64,000 bases of DNA from UBA7672 sp041166025 (GCA_041166025.1 JBEAMJ010000007.1:1-64000), one strand, 5' to 3'. Positions 19,387 through 28,591 are shown, counted from the stretch's first letter. Made by a program: numbers and translations. Notes: a model not told the origin generated them from the sequence alone.

Positions 19387-19863
19387 TCACTGCGCCGGCG
19401 GCGCAAGCAAGATGGGAATGCGCAGCGTGCGCGCCGGACCCGCCTCGTCCGTACCGGGCGCAACGGGTTGCGGCATGTCTTCCTGCAGCACCAAGGTCGC
19501 CGGCGTCTCCCTGGTCACATCGAATACGAGCTCGGCGTTGAAACTCAGGGGATCGGGATAGCTGCCATCTTCCGGCAGCACATGCCGCGCAGGCGCCTCG
19601 GCGACCTTCATTCCGTCGACCTCGATCCAGGTTGGGAACTGGCCCTCGAAAACCCAGTCGGCCTTCACCAGTCCCTCGATGGTAAGCGGGCTTGTCACAC
19701 GCGTTTGCGACGTCACGCCTGTCAGCCTGATCTCGCCGGCAGGCGCAGGAATCTCGGCGTCCGGCAGGCCCGGTTGCCTCGCAGCTTCGGCTGGCGCCTG
19801 TGGCGGCGCATCCTGCGGCGTACAGGCGCCCAGAAAGGCCAGAGCCGTCAGCACACGCTTCAT
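19387..19863 (-). CDS. Lipoprotein with Gmad2-like immunoglobulin domain
   Basis: A 158-residue predicted lipoprotein. The signal MKRVLTALAFLGAC ends in a lipobox, with Cys14 as the acylated residue. After a proline/alanine linker, residues 45-155 match the Gmad2 bacterial Ig-like pattern: V-T-S-Q-T-R-V-T-S-P-L-T-I-E-G, then WVFEGQFPTWIEV. Gmad2 domains occur in cell-surface or spore proteins and are thought to mediate extracytoplasmic interactions. It sits directly ahead of selO. Function unknown; the domain assignment is by eye. Confidence 0.7.
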   Translation of the reverse strand: MKRVLTALAFLGACTPQDAPPQAPAEAARQPGLPDAEIPAPAGEIRLTGVTSQTRVTSPLTIEGLVKADWVFEGQFPTWIEVDGMKVAEAPARHVLPEDGSYPDPLSFNAELVFDVTRETPATLVLQEDMPQPVAPGTDEAGPARTLRIPILLAPPAQ

Positions 19864-20189
19864 CCCACAATCCTCCTGTCGTCAGACACCAGAGTAGATC
19901 GAATTCGCGCGGCGCCAAAATCCTGCCCGAATCTTCGGCCAAATCGTCGCAGGTCGGGGGGCACTCTCCCGTACACTACGGAGCCGAACAGCAATGCGGC
20001 GACTGCAACCAGCCAGCTCGCCCCTCTGTATCCCAGGGGGCGGTCAGCGCTCCCGGGGCAACTCCGGCAGCGTCTGACCTCACACAACTGACCCCGCTCG
20101 CGACGCGCAGTCCCGCGCGCGCGAGGCCGCGCTCGCTATGAACCGCTTTCGAGCGACGTTGCGGGCGCATGTCGAGAGGAGACGCGACC
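19864..20189. other. Non-coding divergent promoter region
   Basis: These 326 bases lie between the leftward lipoprotein-selO pair and the rightward gene at 20190. No gene, repeat or recognised operator is apparent. The only clear element is the ribosome binding site AGAGGAG at about 20174-20180, which sets the start at 20190. Confidence 0.35.
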
Positions 20190-21239
20190 ATGGTCGCGCA
20201 ACTTTTCCTTCGCGCGCCTCCGCGGGCGCGCATGGCGAGCCCGTTGCTCGCTTTCGTGGCCGGCGAGTTCGCCGACGCGATCGCGCGCATCTGGCCAGCA
20301 CCGCATGGCGAGTTTTTCGCCCTGCCCGCTGCACGCCGTCATGCCGTGGCGATCGCACTCGCCGGTTATGTCCGCCAGCCCACCACGGAGGCCGAGCTCC
20401 GCCGCCTGGTCGAATTCCAGCGCGACGCCGCCGTCGCGGAAGCGTTTCCGGGCCTTCCGGCAACTGGCCTGATGCGCGCCCTGGCCAAGGCCGGCGAACA
20501 GCTCTGGCGCCGCGAAGACTATGACACCTTCGTCAGTCTCATGGCCGAGCCCATGGCGAACGAGGTCCTCCGTCATCTTGACGACGTACGTCCTGCGGCC
20601 TTCGGCCCGATCGCGCTCCTGCCCGAGGCGCTGCGAATGGCCGCCATCGTGCGCGTGCTGCCCTCGGCGGCCGCCGCTCACGATCTCGCGCGCGCATTTC
20701 GACTGGCTGTCCGCATGCGCGAACCCGGCGCCGCCGCCAGGATCGCGCGCCGCTGGGGATCGGGTGGCGACCTTCGCGCCGTCTTCGGCCGCGCGGTCGA
20801 GGACCTGACGCCCGAAGTCTTCCGTCACGCCACCGCCCCGCCAGGCTTCGGTGAGCCGCTCGTCCCCGTCACGGGCCGCAAGCAGCTGCAGGCTATCGCC
20901 CTCGAGTTCCGCAACTGCCTTGCGGAACACGCCGCGCGTGTCGCTGAAGGCCGCCTTGCCGTCTATGTCTGGCGCGCCGACCCACCCGCCGCGATCGCCC
21001 TCAGCCGCGATACGGCCGGCTGGCGCCTGGCGGAAGCAAAGGCGCCGGACAATGTCGATCTCGACGAAACCTTCCTGCGCAACCTCGCGGCCATTCTTGA
21101 AATGGAGGGGGTCCGCACCGGTCCTTCCGTGCAGAACATCTCCTGCCGCCTCGACGACTGGGCGAACGGCAATGCCTATCCGCGCGACTACCGGGCGTCC
21201 TTCATGGACGACCTGGCGCTCGGCGATCTGTGGAGCTGA
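20190..21239 (+). CDS. Conserved hypothetical protein, possibly PcfJ-like
   Basis: A 349-residue soluble protein. The ATG at 20190 is chosen because AGGAG stands 7-8 bases before it; an earlier in-frame ATG at 20169 would place that site inside the gene. The sequence is alpha-helical, rich in Ala and Arg. The C-terminal third (FRNCLAEHAARVAEGRLAVYVW..., then ..DNVDLDETFLRNL) loosely resembles the central part of PcfJ-like proteins, in which a Cys-containing EFRNCL segment is conserved. No catalytic motif or signal peptide is visible. It stands alone, with the ligase gene converging on it. I do not assign a function. Confidence 0.55.
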   Translation: MVAQLFLRAPPRARMASPLLAFVAGEFADAIARIWPAPHGEFFALPAARRHAVAIALAGYVRQPTTEAELRRLVEFQRDAAVAEAFPGLPATGLMRALAKAGEQLWRREDYDTFVSLMAEPMANEVLRHLDDVRPAAFGPIALLPEALRMAAIVRVLPSAAAAHDLARAFRLAVRMREPGAAARIARRWGSGGDLRAVFGRAVEDLTPEVFRHATAPPGFGEPLVPVTGRKQLQAIALEFRNCLAEHAARVAEGRLAVYVWRADPPAAIALSRDTAGWRLAEAKAPDNVDLDETFLRNLAAILEMEGVRTGPSVQNISCRLDDWANGNAYPRDYRASFMDDLALGDLWS

Positions 21240-21259
21240 GGGTCGGCGGGCGGCAGCGG

Positions 21260-23050
21260 CTAGACCCGAAGCTTCCCGCTTGCGATGTCGCGCACGACAT
21301 CGACGCTGATGGGCATATAGCGCTTGGCTTCAGGGTCCACGACGAACAGCGGATCACTCGTGTTCATTGGATCGAAACCGTCGCAGACAAGATCGACCTT
21401 GCGGTACTTCAGCGTACCCGTTGTTTCCACCTCGTCCTGGAAACGGATGAAGACGGGCCGCGCATAGGCCGGCAGGTTTTTCGCGAGGTGTGCGTAGAGC
21501 GCCTCGAGGTTCACGCCCTGCTTCGGCGTGATCGCAGCCATGCCCGCACGCCCGTCCTGCCCGGGCACGTTCACCCCATAGACGATGGCGTGCTTGACGC
21601 CCGGCATCGAAGCGATCGCAAGCTCGACCTCGCTGGTCGACACATTCTCCCCCTTCCAGCGGAATGTGTCGCCGACGCGGTCGACGAAATAGACATAGCC
21701 GTCCGCGTCCATCTTCATGAGGTCGCCGGTGCGGAACCATTTGTCGCCCTTGGCGAACACGTCGGTCAGGATCTTCTTCTGCGACTGCTTCTCGTCATTG
21801 TAACCGTCGAAGCGCTGCCGCGGCTCGTGCGTGATCGGCCCCACCGCCTCCCCAACCTCGTCAGGCGCCGCCTCGATGCACAGACCGTCCGGTCCGCGCA
21901 CTGGCTCTTCCGTCTCGACATCGAACCTGATGATCCGCGCCGGCAGGCGCGTGCGCAGGAGGCGCGGGATACGGCCGACGGCCCCGATCTTTCCGTCGAG
22001 ATTTAAGAAGCTCACATTGCCTTCTGTAGAGCCGTAGAACTCGACGAGATGCCTGATCCCCGTTCGCGCGACGAACTGCTCCCACACGTCCGCCCGCAGG
22101 CCATTGCCGAAGCCCTTCCTGATCTTGTGGCTTCGCTCCAGCGCGCTCGGCGGCTGGTTCATGAGATAGCGACCAAGCTCGCCGATATAGACGAGCATCG
22201 TGGCGTCGTTGTCGATCGCCTCCTGCCAGAAGTGCGATGCCGAAAACTTTCTCCTTAGAATGATGCACGCGCCGGCATTGAGCGCCGTGCCGACGCCGCA
22301 CATTCCACCGGTGGCGTGATAGAGGGGCAAAGTGAGCAGAATGCGCTCGTTGTGGTTCGCCTCGGTCGCGTCCTTGAAAACACGCATCAGTCCGCGCGCG
22401 CGGACGCCAGAAATCTTCGCCGCCTTCGGCAAGCCTGTCGTTCCTGAGGTATAGATGTACAGCGCGACTTCACCGCCCTTGACGCCCTCGCGGATCGACC
22501 TGTCCGGCCTGCCCGGCCCGGCCTGATCGACTGCCGAGTCGATCTGCGTCAGACCTTCAGCCCGTCCGCCGAGCACGAACGCACCAAGCGGCAGCTGCGC
22601 CTGATCGCGTGCCGATGCGAACTGCGGCGCCAGTTCCGGATTCATGACGATGGCCTTGCAGTCCGCAACCTTGATACAGTGCGCGAGCCCTGCCCCGGAC
22701 AGGTTGTAGTTGATCAGAGCCGTCCGTACCGCAAGTTTCGCCATCCCGAACCAGAAGGCGATGTAGTCCGGCCGATTCTCCATGAAGAGCGCGACCGTAT
22801 CCCCTTTTTTCAGGCCGGCCGCCTGTCCCCAGTGTGCAAACCGGTTTGCGCGCGCTTCGAAATCCGCATAGGTGATCTCACGGCCCTCGAATGCGATGAA
22901 GACACGCTCCGGGTGATCGTCGATCGCATCCTCGATCGCGTCGGCGAGGGTGTATTCCGCCTCGGGGTCGAACTTGCCGATCGCTCCGATAATGCGGCGA
23001 AAGCCGTTGATGTAGATCCAGTCGCTCTTGAGGCCGTCGAACAGGTTCAT
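21260..23050 (-). CDS. Long-chain-acyl-CoA synthetase (FATP/SLC27-like)
   Basis: A 596-residue AMP-forming acyl-CoA ligase. The ATG at 23050 is preferred; the frame upstream of it lacks family sequence. Motifs: the P-loop LYIYTSGTTGLPKAAKISG (about residue 200); HLVEFYGSTEGNVSFLN (about 345), where the YGSTEGN form is typical of the fatty-acid-transport/very-long-chain group; and DKWFRTGDLMKMDADGYVYF with DRVGDTFRWKGENVST (about 460-485). It should activate long-chain fatty acids for beta-oxidation or lipid synthesis. It reads alone. A divergent lipoprotein gene starts 180 bases away. Confidence 0.87.
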   Translation of the reverse strand: MNLFDGLKSDWIYINGFRRIIGAIGKFDPEAEYTLADAIEDAIDDHPERVFIAFEGREITYADFEARANRFAHWGQAAGLKKGDTVALFMENRPDYIAFWFGMAKLAVRTALINYNLSGAGLAHCIKVADCKAIVMNPELAPQFASARDQAQLPLGAFVLGGRAEGLTQIDSAVDQAGPGRPDRSIREGVKGGEVALYIYTSGTTGLPKAAKISGVRARGLMRVFKDATEANHNERILLTLPLYHATGGMCGVGTALNAGACIILRRKFSASHFWQEAIDNDATMLVYIGELGRYLMNQPPSALERSHKIRKGFGNGLRADVWEQFVARTGIRHLVEFYGSTEGNVSFLNLDGKIGAVGRIPRLLRTRLPARIIRFDVETEEPVRGPDGLCIEAAPDEVGEAVGPITHEPRQRFDGYNDEKQSQKKILTDVFAKGDKWFRTGDLMKMDADGYVYFVDRVGDTFRWKGENVSTSEVELAIASMPGVKHAIVYGVNVPGQDGRAGMAAITPKQGVNLEALYAHLAKNLPAYARPVFIRFQDEVETTGTLKYRKVDLVCDGFDPMNTSDPLFVVDPEAKRYMPISVDVVRDIASGKLRV

Positions 23051-23230
23051 GGCAAACCGGAAGGCTGGAGGGCGGACACAAAAGGCTACCAGCACGCCCT
23101 TAAGGCCGTGTTGATGATTGCTTCCTGGAAAGATGTGGCGTTGCATCCGAAGCGCAAGTCTCCCCCGACGCCGTGTCACGACTTGCGCCGAACGCTCAGC
23201 TCCGCTGCAATGGCTTAAACGGAGAATCCC

Positions 23231-23779
23231 ATGCGCAGTCTTGCCGCCCTGCTCCTGATCTTGTCCGCCTGCGCAACGCCGCCGCTATCGGAGCCGCCGA
23301 GCAACGGCCCAATCGCGATGAACCGTGACACGCCCGGCTCGCGCGGTCCGGTGCGAAACCTGTCGCCGCAAGCGGGACAGGAGATCACCACCATCCGCTA
23401 TTGGAAGATCAGGAAGGGCACGTTCCCGCAATTCCTGAAGGCCTCCCAGGACGGCATCTGGCCTTACTTCGAGAAGATCGGCGCGCGCATCGTCGGCATG
23501 TGGAAGGTCATCCCTGCGCCAGGCGAGCCGGAAGCCTCGCCAGACTATGACGAAGTCTACCTCACCACACGCTATGCCAGTCTCGACCACTGGGCCGCTA
23601 CGCGCGATGCAGCCGCTATGGGCGGCGACGGACCGGACTATGCCGCGCTGCAGGCAGCCCTCGCTGTGCGCCAGTCGCTCACCATCGAGACGAAAGTCAC
23701 ATTTCTCGAAGGCGTGGTCGGTCCGCTCCCGCCCGTCTTCATGCCCGGCTCGGGGGAGTCTTTCATCCCCGCGCCCTAG
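23231..23779 (+). CDS. Lipoprotein with NIPSNAP-like (dimeric alpha/beta barrel) domain
   Basis: A 182-residue lipoprotein, signal MRSLAALLLILSAC with Cys14 as lipidation site, and GGAGAA upstream of the ATG. Residues about 55-165 read as a ferredoxin-like alpha/beta fold: ITTIRYWKIRKGTFPQFLKA, then a strand EVYLTTRYASLDHWAATRD. This resembles NIPSNAP-type domains. No active-site residues can be named. Its last 4 bases overlap the convergent sulfotransferase gene. Function unknown. Confidence 0.6.
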   Translation: MRSLAALLLILSACATPPLSEPPSNGPIAMNRDTPGSRGPVRNLSPQAGQEITTIRYWKIRKGTFPQFLKASQDGIWPYFEKIGARIVGMWKVIPAPGEPEASPDYDEVYLTTRYASLDHWAATRDAAAMGGDGPDYAALQAALAVRQSLTIETKVTFLEGVVGPLPPVFMPGSGESFIPAP

Positions 23780-25347
23780 CCCAGCTCGTTCTCGTCCATT
23801 GCGCCGCCGTCGATCAGGATGCGCAGCGCCGCATCGATCGCGGGGCGATAGCGCCGCCAGCGCCCGACGCCCTCGGCATTGATCGGCCGGCGAACCTGCG
23901 CAGCACTCGCTGTCGCCACCGGTGCGGCATTCTCCTCAAACCGCAGGCAAGCTTCCTCGAACGCCAGCCCGCAGAACGCCAGCATGCGCCGCACCTGCGT
24001 TTCGAGATCGCCGACAATGTCCTCATACCGGACGACGATGAAGCGGTCAGCCGGCAGCGCCTCCGCAAACCGCCGCACCATCGTCTCGAAACGCACGACG
24101 TAGCGCGCGGTCTCGGCAAGATCGAAAGCATAATCAACATCGCCCGCCCCTGGAGCAAACGCCTGCCGGTAGTTGCCCAGTACCGTGTCGGCAGGATGCC
24201 GCTTGAGGCAGATCACCCGAGCGTCAGGCAGCGTGCGCAGGATCAGTGGCACAAGGAAGATGTTCTCTGGCAGCTTGTCGACAAACCGCCCGTCGATCCC
24301 GAGACGTTTGGCCACCCGCGCCATGTAACTGCTTCCGACCGTATCAGGATCAGCCTTCCCGGCGGCCGCGACGAGCTGCCCCGTCAGCAAGCGCGAACTG
24401 CGAAGCCCCGTAATCGCCTTAAGCACCGCCGGCAGGTCGCCCAGCTCGCCAGCGCTGGCAATCGCGCTGTGGCTGGACAGGATGCGTTCGGTCAGCGTCG
24501 TCCCCGTACGCGGCATGCCCGTGACAAAGATCGGCGCACCCTGCGCCGCCCCGGGCATGCGCACGCTCAGGCTCGCCTCCGCCGCTGAGAACAGTGCAGC
24601 GTCGATCGCCTCACCGCCGGGCCTGCGGAGCCCGGCCTTCGCGCGCAGGAGCCATGCCATCGCCTGCGCGGGATCGCCGATGTCCTCATGCGCCTTGGCG
24701 AGCGCGTGACCGATCGCATGCAGAGCGATCCGGTCGCCGGCCATGCGCTGCGCCAGCGCCGTCAGTCGCGGAATCTCGTTCTGCTCCGGCGTCTGCTTCG
24801 TGATCTGCACCAGCCCGGCCCACGCCGGCCCATGCTGCGGATCCCGCGCGAGGCACTCACGGAACGCCCCCCGGGCTTCGTCGAACCTGCCGAGATAGAC
24901 CAGCGCCATCGCGTGATTGTAGTGATAGCCCGGCGCGCCGCCCGCCTTCGCCGCTCGCGCATAGAGCGCCACCGCCTTCTCGTGCAGGCCCGCATGCGTT
25001 AGCACAACGCCGGCCGTGTCGAGGGTGTAGGAATCCTGCGCGCCGCGCCCCGCTGCTTCCGCCAGCGCCACCGCTTCATCGCTCCGATCGAGCGCATCGA
25101 GACTGCGCGCCTTCTGCGCCATCGCCTGCGGGAAGCCGGGTCGTGCACGCAGCGCACCGTCGAAGGCAAGCACCGCATCGGCATGCGCATCACGCATCGC
25201 CAGCGCCACGCCGAGCATCACCAGCGCATCCGGCTGACCCGGCGCCTGCGCCAGCGTCCGCCGCAACAGCGCCTCGGCCGCGCGCTGGTCACCCGTCGCA
25301 AGATAATGTCCCGCCTGCCGCAGCTTGGCGCCGAGGACGTCGCTCAT
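23776..25347 (-). CDS. TPR-repeat sulfotransferase
   Basis: A 523-residue protein. Residues about 1-235 form tetratricopeptide repeats (e.g. LLRRTLAQAPGQPDALVMLG). The C-terminal half is a sulfotransferase with the PAPS 5'-phosphosulfate loop PIFVTGMPRTGTTLTERILS near 285 and a later 3'-phosphate-type motif (VICLKRHPADTVLGNYRQAF near 400). Such fusions are common in Alphaproteobacteria. Most lack a known acceptor, though protein tyrosine or glycan sulfation is plausible. The ATG at 25347 overlaps the TGA of the upstream cupin gene (ATGA), implying coupling. It is third in a reverse-strand operon that starts at 26280. Confidence 0.85.
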   Translation of the reverse strand: MSDVLGAKLRQAGHYLATGDQRAAEALLRRTLAQAPGQPDALVMLGVALAMRDAHADAVLAFDGALRARPGFPQAMAQKARSLDALDRSDEAVALAEAAGRGAQDSYTLDTAGVVLTHAGLHEKAVALYARAAKAGGAPGYHYNHAMALVYLGRFDEARGAFRECLARDPQHGPAWAGLVQITKQTPEQNEIPRLTALAQRMAGDRIALHAIGHALAKAHEDIGDPAQAMAWLLRAKAGLRRPGGEAIDAALFSAAEASLSVRMPGAAQGAPIFVTGMPRTGTTLTERILSSHSAIASAGELGDLPAVLKAITGLRSSRLLTGQLVAAAGKADPDTVGSSYMARVAKRLGIDGRFVDKLPENIFLVPLILRTLPDARVICLKRHPADTVLGNYRQAFAPGAGDVDYAFDLAETARYVVRFETMVRRFAEALPADRFIVVRYEDIVGDLETQVRRMLAFCGLAFEEACLRFEENAAPVATASAAQVRRPINAEGVGRWRRYRPAIDAALRILIDGGAMDENELG

Positions 25348-25802
25348 CGCGCCGCGCAGCTTTCGGGCTTGATCTCGACCCGGGTGAACCGCACGCCAAC
25401 CGCGCCGACATTGGTGATCGCATGCGGCCCCTCTGGCGGCGACCACACGGCGCGCACGCCGCCTGTCGGCGTCACCTCATTGCTCGCCACCTCGACAAAC
25501 TTTCCATTCTCCATCCTGTATTCGGTGTAGACAAACTTCGCGCCCGTTCCGCCCGTCTCGCCATGGATAACGCTGGGCAGTGCATGGATGTGGATCGGCT
25601 CGCTGGCGCCCGGCGGCAGACGGATCTCAAGCACGCGCACATGCTCATCCTCATACATCACCCGATGCGAATAGGGCGCGGCGGCCACAGCATCGTGCGG
25701 ATGGCTCTCCGGCTCGCAGAACATCCGCTCGGGCGGAAGATGCTGCTGCGCCAGGGCGACTGGGACAGGGGCCAGAACCAGCATGATGGCGGCAATGCGC
25801 AT
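25344..25802 (-). CDS. Secreted cupin-like protein
   Basis: A 152-residue periplasmic protein. The ATG at 25802 is set by AAGGAGAGGG just upstream. A signal peptide (MRIAAIMLVLAPVPVALAQ) is followed by a small cupin barrel. Metal-ligand-like residues appear in LPPGASEPIHIHALPSVIH and later in PPEGPHAITNVG. Such proteins usually bind a metal and act as small hydrolases or dioxygenases, or as structural proteins; substrate unknown. It is the middle gene of a three-gene operon: a secreted protein at 26280, then this, then the sulfotransferase, which it overlaps by 4 bases. Confidence 0.7.
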   Translation of the reverse strand: MRIAAIMLVLAPVPVALAQQHLPPERMFCEPESHPHDAVAAAPYSHRVMYEDEHVRVLEIRLPPGASEPIHIHALPSVIHGETGGTGAKFVYTEYRMENGKFVEVASNEVTPTGGVRAVWSPPEGPHAITNVGAVGVRFTRVEIKPESCAAR

Positions 25803-25824
25803 GAGCCCTCTCCTTTCCAACCGC

Positions 25825-26280
25825 TCAGGGCGGGGCGATGCTGAACCCGTCGACGGCGCGCGCCTCGACATAGCCTGCAAAATACATGTCCATCACGATG
25901 ATCGTGCGTGGAGGATGGGCGCCCGGGCAGCGCACATCATACTGATCGACGATCGATCCGAAAGCGCCGGAGCCCAGATTTCCTACCCGCCGCCAGATCG
26001 GCGGCGCATCGTTCGTGCAACGCAGCCGCGCGAGATAGGCGCGCTGGCCGTCTGGCATGTCGGCGCGAACCGGGTTCTTGTCAGAGCCCAGCGGATGCAG
26101 CGCCGCCCGCGTCAGCGCATCGCCGAGCCAGGGCTGCAGCAGCTGCCCACCTTTCAGCACTTCTGTCGAAACGCGGGGCGGTCCCATCGCAGTGCTTTGC
26201 GCTGAAACGCCGCCGGCGCATCCGGCGCAGCCAAGCGCAAGTGCAAGGCCAAGCCCCCTCAATCCACCCCTGCGCCGCAT
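25825..26280 (-). CDS. Hypothetical secreted protein
   Basis: A 151-residue protein starting at the ATG at 26280, with a positively charged, strongly hydrophobic signal region (MRRRGGLRGLGLALALGCAG) that may be a lipoprotein or a cleaved signal (ends ...GVSAQ). The mature part contains two cysteines (LARLRCTNDAPP and YDVRCPGAHPP) that could form a disulfide. I do not recognise a domain. It is the first gene of the operon that runs into the cupin protein (22-base gap) and the TPR-sulfotransferase. Its start region is divergent from the acetyltransferase gene at 26405. Confidence 0.55.
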   Translation of the reverse strand: MRRRGGLRGLGLALALGCAGCAGGVSAQSTAMGPPRVSTEVLKGGQLLQPWLGDALTRAALHPLGSDKNPVRADMPDGQRAYLARLRCTNDAPPIWRRVGNLGSGAFGSIVDQYDVRCPGAHPPRTIIVMDMYFAGYVEARAVDGFSIAPP

Positions 26281-26404
26281 CACGCCTCCACGCCTCGTCC
26301 TTGCGTCAGCAGACCACGCCACACCGCCGCCCGCAATCGCACCCCTCCGCGGGCGCTTGACGGGCCGCCCGCCGCATGGATTAGCCGGCTTCAGGGAGAA
26401 TCCC

Positions 26405-27016
26405 ATGAGCAGCACGTCCTTTCGCTATGCCCACCAGGCCGATGCGCCCGCACTCGTCGCCCTGATCGAGCGCGCCTATCGCGGCGAGGCGACCGCCGGC
26501 CGCTGGAATTCAGAAGCCCACCTCCTCAGGGGGCCACGAACCAGCAACCCGGAAATCTCCACCCTCATCGCGCGCGAGGATACGCGCTTCCTGCTCGCCG
26601 AGGCGGACGGCCGGATCGCGGGCTGCTGCCTGCTCCAGGGCCTCGGCCGCGATCCCGCGCGCAACTGGTCGAGCGCGGACGAGACCCACCTACCCGGCGC
26701 AGGATCGACGCCGTGCACGCCACAAGTCACGGAGACGAACGCAGCCTATTTCGGCATGTTCGCGATCGATCCGGACATCCACGGCGGCGGCCTCGGCAAG
26801 CAGCTGCTCGCGGAAGCCGAGCGCCGCGTCCGCGACCTCTGGGACGCCAACCAGATGGTCATGACCGTCATCAACCTGCGCACCGAACTGATCGACTGGT
26901 ACAGGCGCCGCGGCTACCGCCTCACCGGCGCAACGCTCCCCTTCCCCTTCAGCGACACCTCCGGAGAAACCACCCGCAACTTCCATCTCGTGGAGATGCG
27001 CAAGGATCTGCCCTGA
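26405..27016 (+). CDS. GNAT-family N-acetyltransferase
   Basis: A 203-residue acetyltransferase. The ATG at 26405 follows AGGGAGA at good spacing. The GNAT acetyl-CoA motif A is FAIDPDIHGGGLGKQLLAEA (R/Q-x-x-G-x-G/A as H-G-G-G-L-G-K) near residue 125. Motif B is YRRRGYRLTGATL near 165. The acceptor cannot be predicted. It is transcribed away from the secreted-protein operon, and a small lipoprotein gene follows 92 bases later. Confidence 0.8.
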   Translation: MSSTSFRYAHQADAPALVALIERAYRGEATAGRWNSEAHLLRGPRTSNPEISTLIAREDTRFLLAEADGRIAGCCLLQGLGRDPARNWSSADETHLPGAGSTPCTPQVTETNAAYFGMFAIDPDIHGGGLGKQLLAEAERRVRDLWDANQMVMTVINLRTELIDWYRRRGYRLTGATLPFPFSDTSGETTRNFHLVEMRKDLP

Positions 27017-27108
27017 GCAAATCCCTGCGAAGACCAACGTCTAGGCTGGATTTCGCCATCAACCTGCGTCCTGATGCCAGCGGATTGGGAAAGCTGGGGA
27101 GCTTGATC

Positions 27109-27468
27109 TTGAAACGCATCCTGTTGATCACGCCGCTTCTGGCAGCTGGCGCCTGCACGACGGACGACCTGGACGCCTTTGCCGCGGGGCTGAACCAGGT
27201 GGCCTACGAACTCGACTCGTACCGGAACGCGCCATGCCCGGTCGGCCTCTACCGACAGCACGTCGCCGACACGCTGGCGACGTCCTACCCGCGCTACGCC
27301 TATGAACAGGTCGGCTACCAGGTCGACCCGCTCGGCGCCGGCTATTCCTATTGCGCCGCCCCCGTCTATTACTCCTCCGGCGACGATGATCATCATCACC
27401 ATGATCGCGACGAGGACTATGTCGACGGCTATCGTGACGGCTATCGCGACGGGCGGCGAGACGACTGA
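27109..27468 (+). CDS. Small lipoprotein with His/Asp-rich tail
   Basis: A 119-residue predicted lipoprotein with a TTG start at 27109. GGGGAG lies 7 bases upstream, and no ATG is available. The signal MKRILLITPLLAAGAC carries a lipobox. The mature region includes NQVAYELDSYRNAPCPVGLYRQ. The C-terminus is a charged low-complexity tail: four consecutive histidines within DDDHHHHDRD, then a repeat YVDGYRDGYRDGRRDD. The tail could bind divalent metals, but that is only inference from composition. It lies between an acetyltransferase and the persulfide dioxygenase gene. Function unknown. Confidence 0.6.
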   Translation: MKRILLITPLLAAGACTTDDLDAFAAGLNQVAYELDSYRNAPCPVGLYRQHVADTLATSYPRYAYEQVGYQVDPLGAGYSYCAAPVYYSSGDDDHHHHDRDEDYVDGYRDGYRDGRRDD

Positions 27469-27518
27469 CTGGCGGCGCTGCATCGCCAGGGATAGAGTGT
27501 TCCGCACGGGAGGCGGCG

Positions 27519-28547
27519 ATGATCCTCGAAACCATCGAAGTCGGCGGATGCCGCTCCTACATCCTCGGCTGTCCGAAGACACATGTCGGCGCCGTTATCG
27601 ATCCCGAGAGCAGCGCCGTCGAGCGCTATCGCGGCCTCGCCTCGCGCCATGGCCTCACGCTGCGCTACGCCATCGACACGCACACCCACGCCGACCATTT
27701 CTCGGCCGCCCGCGAGATCGCGAAGGCGCTGGGTGCGCAGATCGTCATGAGCCATCTCTCGGCGGCGCCCCATGTCGACATCCGGCTCGACGATGGCGAC
27801 CAGCTGCTGGTCGGCGACATCCGGCTGCAGGCGATGGCGACGCCCGGCCACACCGCCGACTCGCTCTCCTTCCTGGCGCCGGGCCATGTCTTCACAGGCG
27901 ATGCTCTGCTCATCGGCGGCACGGGCCGAACCGACCTGCCCACCGGCGATCCCGACCAGCTCTACGACAGTCTGTTCGGCCGCCTGTTGAAGCTCGACCC
28001 TGCAACCGAGATCCACCCCGCCCACGAGTACAAGGGCCGCACAGGTTCGACCATCGGCGAGGAGATCGCCAGCAATCCGCGCCTGCAGAAAGCCGACCGA
28101 GCGGAGTTCGTCGCAATGATGCGCGCCCTCAACATCCAGGCGCCGACCCACCTCACCGAAGCGCTGCGCGTCAACATGAGCGGCGCGAAGTCCGTCGCCC
28201 GCCTCCTGTCGGACGCCGGCGCCTCGGTGCCCTTCATGTCGATGGACGAACTCGCCCGCCGCCTCGCCGCCCGTCAGAACGACCTCGTCGTGCTCGACGT
28301 GCGCGAAAAGGACGCCTTCGACGCAGGCCACTTGCCCGGGGCCATGTTCCTGCCGCGCGGCCAACTTGAACTGCGCGTCAACGAGGCCTTCCCCGACCCC
28401 ACCGTGCGCATCATCGCCGTCTGCGAGTTTGGAAAGATCTCCACCCTCGCCGCAGCAACCCTCCGCGCCCTCGGTTTCCAGCACGCCAGCGCCCTCGACG
28501 GCGGCATGAAGGCCTGGCGCGAAGCCGGGCGCGCGGTGGAGACCTAG
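27519..28547 (+). CDS. Persulfide dioxygenase-rhodanese fusion (ETHE1-like)
   Basis: A 342-residue two-domain protein. Residues 1-235 form a metallo-beta-lactamase fold with THTHADHF (metal ligands near residue 50), GHTADS, FTGDALLIGGTGRTDLP and PAHEYKG. These match ETHE1-type Fe(II) glutathione persulfide dioxygenases. Residues about 240-340 form a rhodanese domain with catalytic Cys in VCEFGKIS near 305. Such fusions oxidise glutathione persulfide to sulfite and move sulfane sulfur. GGGAGG precedes the ATG. The role in sulfide detoxification is inferred from family. Confidence 0.87.
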   Translation: MILETIEVGGCRSYILGCPKTHVGAVIDPESSAVERYRGLASRHGLTLRYAIDTHTHADHFSAAREIAKALGAQIVMSHLSAAPHVDIRLDDGDQLLVGDIRLQAMATPGHTADSLSFLAPGHVFTGDALLIGGTGRTDLPTGDPDQLYDSLFGRLLKLDPATEIHPAHEYKGRTGSTIGEEIASNPRLQKADRAEFVAMMRALNIQAPTHLTEALRVNMSGAKSVARLLSDAGASVPFMSMDELARRLAARQNDLVVLDVREKDAFDAGHLPGAMFLPRGQLELRVNEAFPDPTVRIIAVCEFGKISTLAAATLRALGFQHASALDGGMKAWREAGRAVET

Positions 28548-28591
28548 CAGCGCTGGCCATTCTGGACATTCGCGCGCTAGACTCGCCGCCC

